In this document: in pieces, positions 15,317 to 24,143 of the stretch
How positions within the stretch are numbered: the first letter of the stretch is position 1
How the letters are laid out: each line of letters begins with the position of its first letter
Assembly: GCF_947503045.1 (NCBI RefSeq)
Contig: NZ_CANNCF010000002.1
Location: 310,001-374,000, forward strand
Length of the DNA: 64,000 bases
Origin: an uncultured Tateyamaria sp.
GTDB lineage: Bacteria > Pseudomonadota > Alphaproteobacteria > Rhodobacterales > Rhodobacteraceae
Direction: 5' to 3'
Made by a program: the position numbers and the translations under genes
The notes under the pieces: generated by a model
Seen by the model: the letters and a program-made list of their open reading frames with translations, nothing else
Told to the model about the DNA's origin: nothing
Databases searched by the model: none

Positions 15317-16284
15317 CCAGCCTGAACCGACGCCATCTTATCGGCCTGATGGGCGCAACTGCCCTCACCGGCTGTGCCCCGGCCCTGACCACTGCCCAGC
15401 TCGGCGACGACCCGTTCGAGGGTGGCATTGGCGGCACCGGCATTGTCGGTCTGATGACGGGTTCCGGCAGCGTTCTGGTCAACGGGTTGCGGGTCGAATT
15501 GCCCTCTGGCGCGCGCATCTTTGCGGGCGGTCAACCTGCCAGCGACAGCCTTTTGGTGCCCGGCACCGCGCTCAGCATGGTGGCGCGGGCCCGCCTTGGC
15601 CGGTTCGAGGCGTTGCAAATCGACGTCGATGCGCCGCTGATTGGCACGCTGACCCGCAACGGACGGGGCTATGCGATCAACGGGACCGCCTTGCGCCTTG
15701 ATACCAGCCAGCCTGTCGCGGGTGCAGTCGGCCAGCGCGTGATCGCCCATGGGCTGTGGCAGCCGGACGGGTCACTGCGCACAAGCCTGTTGCAGACCAG
15801 CCCAGCCGGGCTCGACAGTGTGGCAGGTGTGGCGGTCGGCAGCCCGGATGCGGGCTGGACCATCGGTCAGACACCCGTTGCCCAGCCCGAGGGCGAGATC
15901 CTGATTGCGGGGCAGTTTGCTGTTGTGTCTGGCGCCTTTGCCGCCGGGACGCTGGGTGCAACATCAGTGCAGCTGGGCCGCTTCCGGGGTGGTCAGGCGC
16001 TGCGGCAACTGTCGATCGAAGGGTATCTCGAACCCATCGCCGACGATCCGGGTTTCCGTATCTCGGGCCTCGGGCACAGCTTTGATCGTCGCCTTGCGCT
16101 TGATCCATTTGCCAGCATGCGCGCACTCTATTTCGGCCCCTATGACGGACGGTTCCGCGCGCGCCGCGCGGTGGTTCTGCCCGAACGGCAAGGATTGCGG
16201 CAGGCGCTGTTGCGCCCGGCGGAGGATGCGAATTTCTCTGCTGGTCTGACGGGCACGGCGGCGCGGGTTGTGCCCTCGAAATAG
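15313..16284 (+). CDS. DUF5666 domain exported lipoprotein
   Basis: A 323-residue protein with the N-terminus TSLNRRHLIGLMGATALTGC, a Tat-like RRHLIGL followed by a lipobox with Cys at about 21. The remainder consists of repeated beta-rich units (GSGSVLVNGLRVELP..., then VIAHGLWQPDG and EILIAGQFAVVSG) as in DUF5666 proteins. These appear to be small OB-like repeats, and the function is unknown. The GTG start at 15313 overlaps the DUF6502 stop, so the two form an operon. It is convergent with urtE, ending 7 bases from it. Confidence 0.8.
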   Translation: MTSLNRRHLIGLMGATALTGCAPALTTAQLGDDPFEGGIGGTGIVGLMTGSGSVLVNGLRVELPSGARIFAGGQPASDSLLVPGTALSMVARARLGRFEALQIDVDAPLIGTLTRNGRGYAINGTALRLDTSQPVAGAVGQRVIAHGLWQPDGSLRTSLLQTSPAGLDSVAGVAVGSPDAGWTIGQTPVAQPEGEILIAGQFAVVSGAFAAGTLGATSVQLGRFRGGQALRQLSIEGYLEPIADDPGFRISGLGHSFDRRLALDPFASMRALYFGPYDGRFRARRAVVLPERQGLRQALLRPAEDANFSAGLTGTAARVVPSK

Positions 16285-16291
16285 CGGGGGA

Positions 16292-16999
16292 TCAAACTGA
16301 GACAGCCGCCAGCAGCGTATCCCGCTCAATCTCATCGGCACGGCCACGCAGTTTTTCCGCGCCACGCTCCAGCACCAGAAACTGATCGCCAAGCTCGCGG
16401 GCAAAGTCGAAATACTGCTCGACCAGCACAATGGCCATGTCGCCGCGCGCGCGCAGTTGCGTGATAACGCGGCCAATCTGCTGGATGATGTTGGGCTGGA
16501 TGCCCTCGGTCGGCTCATCCAGCAGCAACAGCCTGGGGCGGGTCACAAGGGCGCGGGCAATGGCCAGTTGCTGCTGCTGCCCACCGGACAGATCACCGCC
16601 GCGACGGCCCAGAAATTCCTTGAGGATCGGGAAGAGGTCGAAAATCTCCTCCGGCACGGATCGTTCACTGCGCGGCAGGCAGGCAAAGCCGGTTTCGAGG
16701 TTTTCCTTCACCGTCAAAAACGGAAAAATCTCGCGCCCCTGTGGGACATAAGCCACCCCCGCCTGTGCCAGCGCATGGGCCGATGCGCGGCCAATCTCGA
16801 CCCCGTCGAGCGTGTATGTCCCGCCCGAGCGCGGATGCGTGCCCGAAATCGCCTTCAAGAGGCTGGTCTTGCCCACGCCATTGGTGCCCATCACGCAGGT
16901 GACCTCACCCCGGCGCGCGGTGACGCTGACACGGTTCAGGATCTGGCTGCCCCCGTAATGCAGAGTGAGATCGGTGATTTCGAGTACATTAGCGTCCAA
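16292..16999 (-). CDS. urtE: Urea ABC transporter ATP-binding subunit UrtE
   Basis: One of the two ATPases of the UrtABCDE urea importer (branched-chain amino acid transporter family). It has 235 residues. Walker A is GTNGVGKTS, the signature is LSGGQQQQLAIARAL, and Walker B is LLLLDEPTEGIQPNI, the LivF/UrtE form. The only possible start is TTG at 16999; GAGG nine bases before it supports this, and it overlaps the urtD TAA by 11 bases. It is the last gene of the minus-strand urt operon. Confidence 0.95.
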   Translation of the reverse strand: MDANVLEITDLTLHYGGSQILNRVSVTARRGEVTCVMGTNGVGKTSLLKAISGTHPRSGGTYTLDGVEIGRASAHALAQAGVAYVPQGREIFPFLTVKENLETGFACLPRSERSVPEEIFDLFPILKEFLGRRGGDLSGGQQQQLAIARALVTRPRLLLLDEPTEGIQPNIIQQIGRVITQLRARGDMAIVLVEQYFDFARELGDQFLVLERGAEKLRGRADEIERDTLLAAVSV

Positions 17000-17729
17000 G
17001 ATACACCTCGATCACACGTTCATTGGCCGTCACATGATCAAGGCTGCCCTCGGCCAGAACCGAGCCCTCGTGCAGCACCGTGACCTTGCAATTGAGACGG
17101 CGCACAAACTCCATGTCATGTTCCACAACCACCACCGCGCGGGTCTTGGCAGCCTCAACCAGAATGTCGGTGGTATGCTCGCGCTCCGCCGGGGTCATGC
17201 CAGCCGCAGGTTCATCGACCAGCAGCAGGCGGGGGTCCTGTGCCAGCAGCATCCCGATCTCCAGCCACTGTTTCTGACCATGGCTCAACTCGCCCGCCTT
17301 GCGGGTCAGCTGGTCGGTCAGCCCGATTTCATCCGCCAGCCGCGCCACGGCGGCGTGGTCTTCGCGGGCGGGGCGAAAGCGCAAGACGGCCCACGGACTG
17401 CGGTCCTTTTTCAGCGCCATCATCAGGTTGTCGCTGACACTCTGATCTTCGAACACGGTGGGACGCTGGAACTTGCGCCCGATGCCCACCTGCGCGATCT
17501 GGCTTTCGCTCAGCTTGAGCAGGGATTGCGATTTCTCGCCAAACAGCACGGTGCCCTCATCCGGTTTCGTCTTGCCGGTGACGATGTCCATGAAGGTGGT
17601 CTTGCCCGCCCCGTTGGGGCCGATCACCGCGCGCATTTCGGGCTCGCCGATCTGGAACGACAGGTTGTTGATCGCCTTGAATCCGTCAAAGCTTTTGGAG
17701 ACGCCGGAGACTTCGAGAAGGGTGCTCAT
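16989..17729 (-). CDS. urtD: Urea ABC transporter ATP-binding subunit UrtD
   Basis: LivG-like ATPase of the urea importer, 246 residues. Walker A is GPNGAGKTT, and the signature LSHGQKQWLEIGMLL has the H found in this subfamily. Walker B is LLLVDEPAAGMTPAE and the switch is VVVEHDMEFVRRL. Its ATG overlaps the urtC TGA (ATGA). The UrtE start lies inside its last codons. Confidence 0.96.
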   Translation of the reverse strand: MSTLLEVSGVSKSFDGFKAINNLSFQIGEPEMRAVIGPNGAGKTTFMDIVTGKTKPDEGTVLFGEKSQSLLKLSESQIAQVGIGRKFQRPTVFEDQSVSDNLMMALKKDRSPWAVLRFRPAREDHAAVARLADEIGLTDQLTRKAGELSHGQKQWLEIGMLLAQDPRLLLVDEPAAGMTPAEREHTTDILVEAAKTRAVVVVEHDMEFVRRLNCKVTVLHEGSVLAEGSLDHVTANERVIEVYLGR

Positions 17730-19006
17730 CTGTCTGCCTCGCTTTCGCGCAAGGACCCGGCATCGGGACCCAAATCCGCGCCATGGCGGTTCGGGCTGGG
17801 CACGAGATCAATCAACCCACCGATGCCCTTGGGGGCAAACAGCGTGACGACGACAAAGGAAAAGCCGAGCAGCACCGTCCACCAATCAACCCAAGAGATC
17901 GTGTAGAAGCCAAGGTTGATATCCGGCGCCTGCCCGCCCGTGAACCACGTGGACACGAGGCTGACAAACGCCGCCCCGATCACCGCTCCGTATAGCCGCC
18001 CGCGTCCACCGATGGCGACCCAGACCGCCAGATAGATCGACGCGATGGGCGCGATTTCCGCCGGGTTGATGATGCCCGCCTGCGGGTAATAAAGCGCCCC
18101 GGCGATCCCTGCGATCACCGCTGTTAGGGTGAAGATGGTGAGCTTGTAGGCCTCCACCGAATAGCCAAGGAAGCGAACGCGCGCCTCGTCATCCCGGATC
18201 GCACGGATAACCGAGCCGAACTTGCCCGACACGATCCACGCGCACAGCAGATAGGCAAGGCCGAGGGCCAACGCCGAGGCCCAGAGGAACCAGATCGACA
18301 CGGTGGATTGCGGCACATCCCCAAGGCCCGGCAGGTTTTGCAGGCCCGACAACCCGTTGTTGCCCCGCAACCCGCTGTCGTTCTGAAACAAGTAGAGCGA
18401 CAGCGCCAGCGTCATCGCCTGCGTCAGGATCGACAGGTACACCCCCGTCACCCGGCTGCGGAACGCCAGCCAGCCGAACACCAGCGCCAGCAGCCCCGGC
18501 ACAATCACGATGGCGGCCAGTTGCAGCGGCAGCGAATGGGCAAAGGCCCAGATCGGTGGAAACTCCGACGCCCCCACGACGCCGAAAATCTGGGTCGCGA
18601 TGCCCTGGGAAATCTCGCCAGCAGTGGGGGGTAAAGGCGCGGCGGCAAGGCTTTGCACCACGATGATTTCGGTGCGCGCATACATCAGCCACATGCCGAT
18701 GGCATAGCCGCCGATGCCGAAAAACGCCATATGCCCGAGGGATAGGATACCGCAATAGCCCCAGACCAGATCCATCGCCAGCGCCACCATGCACAGGCAT
18801 AATGTCTTGCCCAGCGTCTTGACGAAACTGGTGGAAACCACCCCGATCCCGAACCCTTCGGACAGTATCGTGACGCAGAGAGTAAAGAGCGCGAGGCACG
18901 CGATGAAGATCAGCACGGACGGGTGGCGCGCGATGAACGGACGGGACTGGGGGCCAGCCCCCAGACCCCCGGCATATTTCGGGAACAATGAAGGTGTATC
19001 GGTCAT
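17726..19006 (-). CDS. urtC: Urea ABC transporter permease UrtC
   Basis: LivM-type membrane subunit of the urea importer, 426 residues, with eight to ten hydrophobic segments and the motif GYCGILSLGHMAFFGIGGYAIGMW near residues 85-108. The loop EARVRFLGYSVEAYKL contacts the ATPases. The first 20 residues (FPKYAGGLGAGPQSRPF) are the antisense translation of the dispersed repeat at 18949-18993, so this extreme N-terminus is acquired sequence or the true start is further in. It starts 1 base after the urtB stop. Confidence 0.95.
   Translation of the reverse strand: MTDTPSLFPKYAGGLGAGPQSRPFIARHPSVLIFIACLALFTLCVTILSEGFGIGVVSTSFVKTLGKTLCLCMVALAMDLVWGYCGILSLGHMAFFGIGGYAIGMWLMYARTEIIVVQSLAAAPLPPTAGEISQGIATQIFGVVGASEFPPIWAFAHSLPLQLAAIVIVPGLLALVFGWLAFRSRVTGVYLSILTQAMTLALSLYLFQNDSGLRGNNGLSGLQNLPGLGDVPQSTVSIWFLWASALALGLAYLLCAWIVSGKFGSVIRAIRDDEARVRFLGYSVEAYKLTIFTLTAVIAGIAGALYYPQAGIINPAEIAPIASIYLAVWVAIGGRGRLYGAVIGAAFVSLVSTWFTGGQAPDINLGFYTISWVDWWTVLLGFSFVVVTLFAPKGIGGLIDLVPSPNRHGADLGPDAGSLRESEADR
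18949..18993 (+). repeat. Rhodobacteraceae-type intergenic repeat, copy 2 (inside urtC 5' end)
   Basis: GGGGGCCAGCCCCCAGACCC, then CCGGCATATTTCGGGAACAATGAAG, is the same element as at 10663-10712. It lies on the plus strand, antisense to urtC, and is read through in frame by the urtC N-terminus. The element's usual position is between genes, so this copy has been captured by a coding region or marks a misplaced start. Confidence 0.65.
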
Positions 19007-19007
19007 C

Positions 19008-20963
19008 TCAGGCCTCCGCCGCGCGGCCCTTGAGGGCGATGATGCCGCGGGGGCGGAACTGGATGAACAGGATGATGAACAGGATCATGTAGGTCTGTGC
19101 CGCCAGCGTGTTGGAGGGGTTGAGGAACTCGATCCCCTTCTGCATGGACCCCACCATGGCCGCGCCCAGAAGTGTGCCCCAGATGTTGCCGACGCCGCCC
19201 ACAACCACGGTCATGAAGCTCTGAACGATATAATCGCTGCCCATTTCCGAGGTCACCTTGGCATAAAGCCCGATGGCGACCCCTGCGATGCCTGCAATGC
19301 CCGACCCGAAACCGAAGGTGAGCATGTTGATCCGGTCCGGGTTGATGCCCATGGACGCCGCCATGCGCGGGTTTTGCGTCACGGCGCGCACCTCTAGGCC
19401 CAGCCGCGTGCGGTTCATCACGATGAGGAACAGCGCAAGGAAGATCAGCGCGAGGATGAAAATCGCAATGCGGATATAGCTGATCGAAACAACGTCGTTG
19501 ATCACCATCGACCCGTCCAGCCAGCCGGGCGCGGTCAGCGGGCGGGCCTGCGTGCCGAAAATGTTCTTGGCGAGCTGCTGCAGCGCGATGGACACCCCGA
19601 ACGTGGCCAGCAAGGTTTCCAAGGGCCGGTGATAAAGCCAGCGGATCACCAGCCGCTCCATCGCGACCCCGGCGGCGAAGGTCACCATGAAGGCAAGCGG
19701 GATCGCCAGCAGGATCGACAGAGTGTGATCGGGCACAAAGAGTTGCACGACATAGCCGGTATAGGCCCCCATCATGATGAACTCGCCATGGGCCATGTTG
19801 ATCACGCCCATGACGCCGAAGGTGATCGCGAGGCCAATGGCGGCAAGGAAATAGATCGACGCGAGCGAGATGGCATCCAGCGCCAGATCGGCGGTCTGGT
19901 TCAGCGCAAGCTTGGTTTCGATGCCGCTCAGCACGTCCTTAGCGGCCAGCGCCACGGTGGGCGGGGCACCGATGAACACCTCAAAGAACTGGTAGGCGGC
20001 GAGTGCTGTGTCGATCTCTTCTTCGGTGGCGGCGGGTTCGGCCAAACCTTCGGCCACCAGCGTGGCAAAGGCGGCATTGCGGGCGCGGTCGGTGTTAAGG
20101 CTCGCGACCTGCACACCCGCCACGGTACTACCGTCGATGTTGCGGATCAGCGCCTCGCGCACTTCGCTGGCCGGGATCAGCGGCGGCGCGAGGTCTGCAT
20201 CGACCAGCAGTTGATAGGCTTGGGTTTTCGGCAAGGCCTCGTCACCGGGGCGCAGAGTGCGCAGCACTTCGGGGCCTTCGGGAACAGCTTCGCCTACTTC
20301 GATCCGCGTGGTGACAAGGGGGTTGAGAGCGGCGCGTGCATCGACACCCAGATCACCGTCGAAATGTGCAATCGCCGCGATCTTTTCGGCCTCATCATCC
20401 CCGAATTCGATTGTCAGCAACCGTTCCAGCCGGGTCATGATGGCGGCCAGTGCGGGGCTGGGTTCATCGGCGATCACATCGCGCAGGGCGGCAAGGTGGC
20501 CCTGTTCCGGGTCGCGGGCGATGGCGTCGAGCGCAAGGCGACGGATGGCGGGGCTGTCATCGAACAACTGGAATTTCACAAGGCCCGCCGCGATCAGACC
20601 GCGCACGCCGCTATTGGGTTTGAGTTGTTTGTAGCTGTCGTCCGGAACTTCGCCCAGATCGGTGCCGTCACTGATGTCAAAGATGCGGATCGTGTCGCGG
20701 TCGATTTCCTCGACAAAGACGAACAGGCCGGTGGTTTCGTCCTGCCACATCTCTTTGTCCTGCCAGCGTTCCATCACCTCCTGGGCGGCGGGCAAGCCGC
20801 TGGCGGTGAGTGCGTCGATGGCGGTCTGGATGGTGCGGCGCGAGGCCTTGGCGATCAGATCGGCATGGGTCTGCATCACCTGTTGAATGGGCGCGTCCGC
20901 ATCTTGCGCCGCAGCAGGCAGCGCCAACATGAGGCACAGGAAAAAAGCCAGAAGTCGTTGCAT
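19008..20963 (-). CDS. urtB: Urea ABC transporter permease UrtB, long form
   Basis: LivH-type membrane subunit of the urea importer. It has 651 residues from the ATG at 20963 (MQRLLAFFLCLMLALPAAAQ, a cleavable signal peptide); an in-frame start 11 codons earlier would spoil the signal peptide. About 330 residues of periplasmic, HEAT-like helical repeats (RRLALDAIARD, LAALRDVIAD) precede the permease domain with GVMGVINMAHGEFIMMGAYTGY and the C-terminal QFRPRGIIALKGR. The long periplasmic N-domain is known in proteobacterial UrtB proteins. Confidence 0.95.
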   Translation of the reverse strand: MQRLLAFFLCLMLALPAAAQDADAPIQQVMQTHADLIAKASRRTIQTAIDALTASGLPAAQEVMERWQDKEMWQDETTGLFVFVEEIDRDTIRIFDISDGTDLGEVPDDSYKQLKPNSGVRGLIAAGLVKFQLFDDSPAIRRLALDAIARDPEQGHLAALRDVIADEPSPALAAIMTRLERLLTIEFGDDEAEKIAAIAHFDGDLGVDARAALNPLVTTRIEVGEAVPEGPEVLRTLRPGDEALPKTQAYQLLVDADLAPPLIPASEVREALIRNIDGSTVAGVQVASLNTDRARNAAFATLVAEGLAEPAATEEEIDTALAAYQFFEVFIGAPPTVALAAKDVLSGIETKLALNQTADLALDAISLASIYFLAAIGLAITFGVMGVINMAHGEFIMMGAYTGYVVQLFVPDHTLSILLAIPLAFMVTFAAGVAMERLVIRWLYHRPLETLLATFGVSIALQQLAKNIFGTQARPLTAPGWLDGSMVINDVVSISYIRIAIFILALIFLALFLIVMNRTRLGLEVRAVTQNPRMAASMGINPDRINMLTFGFGSGIAGIAGVAIGLYAKVTSEMGSDYIVQSFMTVVVGGVGNIWGTLLGAAMVGSMQKGIEFLNPSNTLAAQTYMILFIILFIQFRPRGIIALKGRAAEA

Positions 20964-20987
20964 GTGTACCCGCCCCAGGTGAGCAGA

Positions 20988-21003
20988 GGGCGACATGTCG
21001 CCC
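20988..21003. promoter_or_regulatory. Stem-loop between urtA and urtB
   Basis: GGGCGACATGTCGCCC is a perfect 16-base palindrome in the 68-base gap between the urtA stop and the urtB start. Such hairpins behind binding-protein genes protect the upstream message, so that the binding protein is made in excess over the membrane subunits. There is no U-run on the urt strand, so it is not a full terminator in that direction. Confidence 0.55.
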
Positions 21004-21031
21004 CCTGATTTTTCTTGTTATTTCAGTCAGA

Positions 21032-22309
21032 TCAGTAGTTGGATTTGATCTGCACGCAGGTGCTGGTGTCGGTGTTGTACATCCCGCAACCCAGCTCTTT
21101 CCAATCCGACACCAGCACAGCGGATTCAGGCAGGAAGTCGGTCCACGCATCGCCCGGCACTTCGGAGGTCTGGCTGATGATGTCGAACTGTCCGTCGGCC
21201 TGAATTTCACCGATCAGCACGGGCTTGGCGAGGTGATGGTTAGGCAGCATCACAGCGGTGCCACCCGTGAGGTTCGGGAACTCCTGCCCGTACATCGCGG
21301 TGCGCACGGCATCGACATCCGTGGTGCCCGCTGCGGTGGCCGCATTCACCCACATGTTAAAGCCAATGTAATGTGCTTCCATCGGGTCGTTGGTCACGCG
21401 GTCCTCACCCATGCGGGCTTTCCACGCTTCGACCCATGCTTCGTTCGCATCGGATTCAGCGGATTGAAAGTAGTTCCAGGCCGCGAGGTGACCGACGAGG
21501 TTGGAGGTGTCGAGACCCGCAAGTTCCTCTTCACCAACCGAGAATGCGACGACGGGGATGTCATCGGCAGAGATACCGGCAGCGGCCAGTTCCTTGTAAA
21601 AGCCCACGTTCGCATCGCCATTGATCGTGGAAATCACGCCAACTTTCTTGCCATCCGCGCCAAGGGCGACGACGTCTGCGACGATCTTGGACCAATCGGA
21701 ATGACCAAAGGGCGTGTAGTTCACAAAGATGTCTTCGGCCGCGATGCCCTTGTCCTTGAGGTAGGCCTCAAGAATGTTGTTGGTCGTGCGGGGATAGACA
21801 TAGTCGGTGCCAAGCAGCGCGAATTTCTCGACGCCCAGCTCTTCAAGGAAGTAATCCGTGGCCGGGATGGCCTGCTGGTTGGGGGCAGCGCCAGTGTAGA
21901 ATACGTTTTTCGAGGACTCTTCGCCCTCATATTGCACAGGGTAGAACAGCAGACCGTTCAACTCTTCGATCACGGGCAGCACGGATTTGCGGGACACGGA
22001 TGTCCAGTTGCCAAAGATCACGTCGACCTCGTGCACGGTCAGCAATTCGCGTGCTTTTTCAGCAAACAGCGGCCAGTCCGACGCGGGGTCGACCACAACG
22101 GCCTCCAACTCGCAGCCCAGCACACCGCCTGCGGCGTTCTGCTGTTCAACCAGCATTTCCATCGTGTCCTTGAGCGTGGTTTCCGAAATCGCCATCGTGC
22201 CGGACAGCGAGTGCAGCACACCCACCTTGATCGGGCAGTCCTGTGCAGCAGCGGGGAGCACAGTCGCCAGCAGCACGGCAGCGGTGGTTCCAAAAAGGGT
22301 CTTTGACAT
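21032..22309 (-). CDS. urtA: Urea ABC transporter substrate-binding protein UrtA
   Basis: Periplasmic urea-binding protein of 425 residues. The ATG at 22309 is preceded by GAGGA and gives MSKTLFGTTAAVLLATVLPAAAQ, a signal peptide. The mature part begins CPIKVGVLHSLSGTMAISE and contains GNWTSVSRKSVLPVIEELNGLLFYPVQYEGEE, typical of UrtA. It is the first gene of urtABCDE. There is no urease cluster in this window. The 293 bases upstream contain a long inverted repeat but no recognised promoter or NtrC site. Confidence 0.97.
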   Translation of the reverse strand: MSKTLFGTTAAVLLATVLPAAAQDCPIKVGVLHSLSGTMAISETTLKDTMEMLVEQQNAAGGVLGCELEAVVVDPASDWPLFAEKARELLTVHEVDVIFGNWTSVSRKSVLPVIEELNGLLFYPVQYEGEESSKNVFYTGAAPNQQAIPATDYFLEELGVEKFALLGTDYVYPRTTNNILEAYLKDKGIAAEDIFVNYTPFGHSDWSKIVADVVALGADGKKVGVISTINGDANVGFYKELAAAGISADDIPVVAFSVGEEELAGLDTSNLVGHLAAWNYFQSAESDANEAWVEAWKARMGEDRVTNDPMEAHYIGFNMWVNAATAAGTTDVDAVRTAMYGQEFPNLTGGTAVMLPNHHLAKPVLIGEIQADGQFDIISQTSEVPGDAWTDFLPESAVLVSDWKELGCGMYNTDTSTCVQIKSNY

Positions 22310-22393
22310 TGCGTATCCTCTAGCGCAGTGCGCGAGGGGATTGCGAAACAGGTCCTCAGACCACATATCACCCAAGCGCTTTAAGTTTGGCGC

Positions 22394-22434
22394 GTGCGGT
22401 GGTGTCCAGGGTTCCAAGACTGACGCCACCGCAC
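22394..22434. promoter_or_regulatory. Inverted repeat in the urtA leader
   Basis: GTGCGGTGG and CCACCGCAC form a perfect 9-base stem around 23 bases, centred about 105 bases before the urtA start. It could be a leader hairpin or a binding site for a dimer. It does not match a riboswitch class that I can recognise, nor a clear NtrC consensus. Confidence 0.4.
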
Positions 22435-22602
22435 AATTCATCGGCCCGAACAGGACCGCCGCCTGCTTAGCTGCGCGAGGATGTCGGGGCCGAGTCGAAC
22501 CTGCCAGTTTCATGGGCACATCGTCGAAACGGATCAATTATTAGGCGAATTTGACGCGCTGTGCGCGATTTCTGTGCGCCAAACGGGCACAGATGGGCGC
22601 AG

Positions 22603-22986
22603 TCAGCTTTCCAGCAGCAGCGTGCGACAGGTCTGCACGTTCAGTTGGGTCTGTTGCTTGGCCAGCCGGGACAGCCGCGCATCCGTGCCGAAATGGGCGG
22701 TGGTCAGCATCGCGGAATGCGCCAGTTTCGCCTCGACCCGGTGGTTCAGCGTTTCGCGCGCCCGCTCGGTTGGCATCACCGCATCAAGGATCGAGACAAA
22801 GCGTTGCCGCTGCGCCTGCAACGCATCCGCGCGCACATCGCCCATCAGCCATGCAAATTCCATTTCGGCCGAAATCCGGCCCGTGCATCCGGCAAAGATC
22901 AGCACAAGATCGTCCTGCGCGCGCGCGGGGACACTGAGGCCTGTCATGATCAGCGCGCCTGCAATCAGCGTTTTTATTCTGCTCAT
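22603..22986 (-). CDS. Small exported protein of unknown function, upstream of urtA
   Basis: A 127-residue protein. The ATG at 22986 gives a signal peptide (SRIKTLIAGALIMTGLSVPARAQ), then DDLVLIFAGCTGRISAEMEFAWLMGD. The mature part is helical with two cysteines (CTGRIS and QTCRTLL) that could form a disulfide. I do not recognise a family with certainty; similar short exported proteins next to urtA are seen in related genomes. It is on the same strand as urtA, 293 bases upstream, so it may or may not be co-transcribed. Confidence 0.7.
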   Translation of the reverse strand: MSRIKTLIAGALIMTGLSVPARAQDDLVLIFAGCTGRISAEMEFAWLMGDVRADALQAQRQRFVSILDAVMPTERARETLNHRVEAKLAHSAMLTTAHFGTDARLSRLAKQQTQLNVQTCRTLLLES

Positions 22987-23408
22987 AAATCGAGCTTTGC
23001 ACCTCAAATTGCGTCGCGCAAGCGTGCAGTTTGAAAACTTTTACAGGTGTGACGTCGCTAGGGTGCGGAAATACATCAATAAAGTGAGCCGTTGCGAATG
23101 CCCGCCCAAGCCCTCCCTACCAAAGATCGGAATCAAGCGAAGCGCCGATCGATCGATCGGGAAATGTCTCGCCTTTGGTCCGAGAGACAATGGACGATGC
23201 CGCCCCACCGGGCTGGCGATTTGGCTGATCTTGGTGCGACAGGCCAGCCGAGAGATATCCTCGATCCATAAACCGCCCGGGAAACAGCGTTTCTTCGCCA
23301 CCCCGCGGACTGGCTCGCCGCACACGAACACCCCCACTCAAAAACCTCCGACGGAATCCCGCACACCCTGCGTGTAACCAAGACAAACCGACCAAAAAAG
23401 GACCCACG
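22987..23408. other. Intergenic region without a supported gene
   Basis: 422 bases between two divergent genes. The only notable sequence is GATCGATCGATCGG (tandem GATC) near 23145-23160. No reading frame here has a ribosome site or family resemblance. AAAAAAGGACCCACG immediately before 23409 is the ribosome site of the YHYH gene. Confidence 0.6.
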
Positions 23409-24134
23409 ATGATCCGCTACCTTCTCGCTTTCGTGCTCACTCCCCTCGCTGCCCTCGCCGACAGCAGCATCACCGTGTCCAAGGACCTCAGATGCGTGTC
23501 CTCTGACGGCGTGCCGGATCACGCGACTGGGACCTTTCCCAACGCAGGCAACCCGCACAGGATCTCGAAACAGCGCATCCGGTTCTGCGTGGATGCCACA
23601 CCGGACTATTCCGGACAGGCACGCGAGGTTGAAACCATCGGCATCGCCATCAACGGGATCATCATCCGCCCGGGAACCGCCGACTGGTATGACGCCAGCA
23701 GCCGGCGCAAACATTCGCGCAATCCGGCCTCGGGCTGGCGCCTCGACGGGATGGGCGCAGGCGACGCGCTTGGCCTTGATCAGAACAACGCCCATGTCGA
23801 TCACCGCGGCCTCTACCATTATCACGGGATCGCCGACCCCCTCGCCAATGCACGCGGATCGCTGATTGGCTGGGCCGCGGACGGGTTCGAAATCCACTAT
23901 GTCGGGGACAGGGCGCAATCGTCCTATCAGCTTCAATCCGGCACCCGCGTGACCGCGCCGGGTGGCGCGCATGACGGCACTTATGTGCAGGACTGGACCT
24001 ATGTCGCAGGCAGCGGCAACCTTGATGAATGCAACGGCGCGATGCTGAACGGCACCTATACCTATTTCGCCACCGACAGCTTTCCTTTCTTTCCCCATTG
24101 CCTGAAGGGCGCCACGATCATGCAGTTCCGCTGA
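23409..24134 (+). CDS. YHYH domain exported protein
   Basis: A 241-residue protein with a signal peptide (IRYLLAFVLTPLAALADS). The signature LYHYHG is in HRGLYHYHGIADPLA, near residues 135-150, followed by GWAADGFEIHY and LDECNGAML, the other conserved blocks of YHYH proteins. These exported proteins are of unknown function; His-rich motifs suggest metal binding. It stands alone, convergent with the TetR gene 9 bases downstream. Confidence 0.88.
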   Translation: MIRYLLAFVLTPLAALADSSITVSKDLRCVSSDGVPDHATGTFPNAGNPHRISKQRIRFCVDATPDYSGQAREVETIGIAINGIIIRPGTADWYDASSRRKHSRNPASGWRLDGMGAGDALGLDQNNAHVDHRGLYHYHGIADPLANARGSLIGWAADGFEIHYVGDRAQSSYQLQSGTRVTAPGGAHDGTYVQDWTYVAGSGNLDECNGAMLNGTYTYFATDSFPFFPHCLKGATIMQFR

Positions 24135-24143
24135 TCCGGGATG

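Noticed and set aside
19629-21008. A 459-codon plus-strand frame opposite urtB
   Set aside because: It is a shadow frame. urtB on the other strand has a signal peptide and full permease motifs.
23133-24098. A 321-codon minus-strand frame across the YHYH gene
   Set aside because: It is antisense to a gene with a signal peptide and a YHYH signature, and contains no domain.
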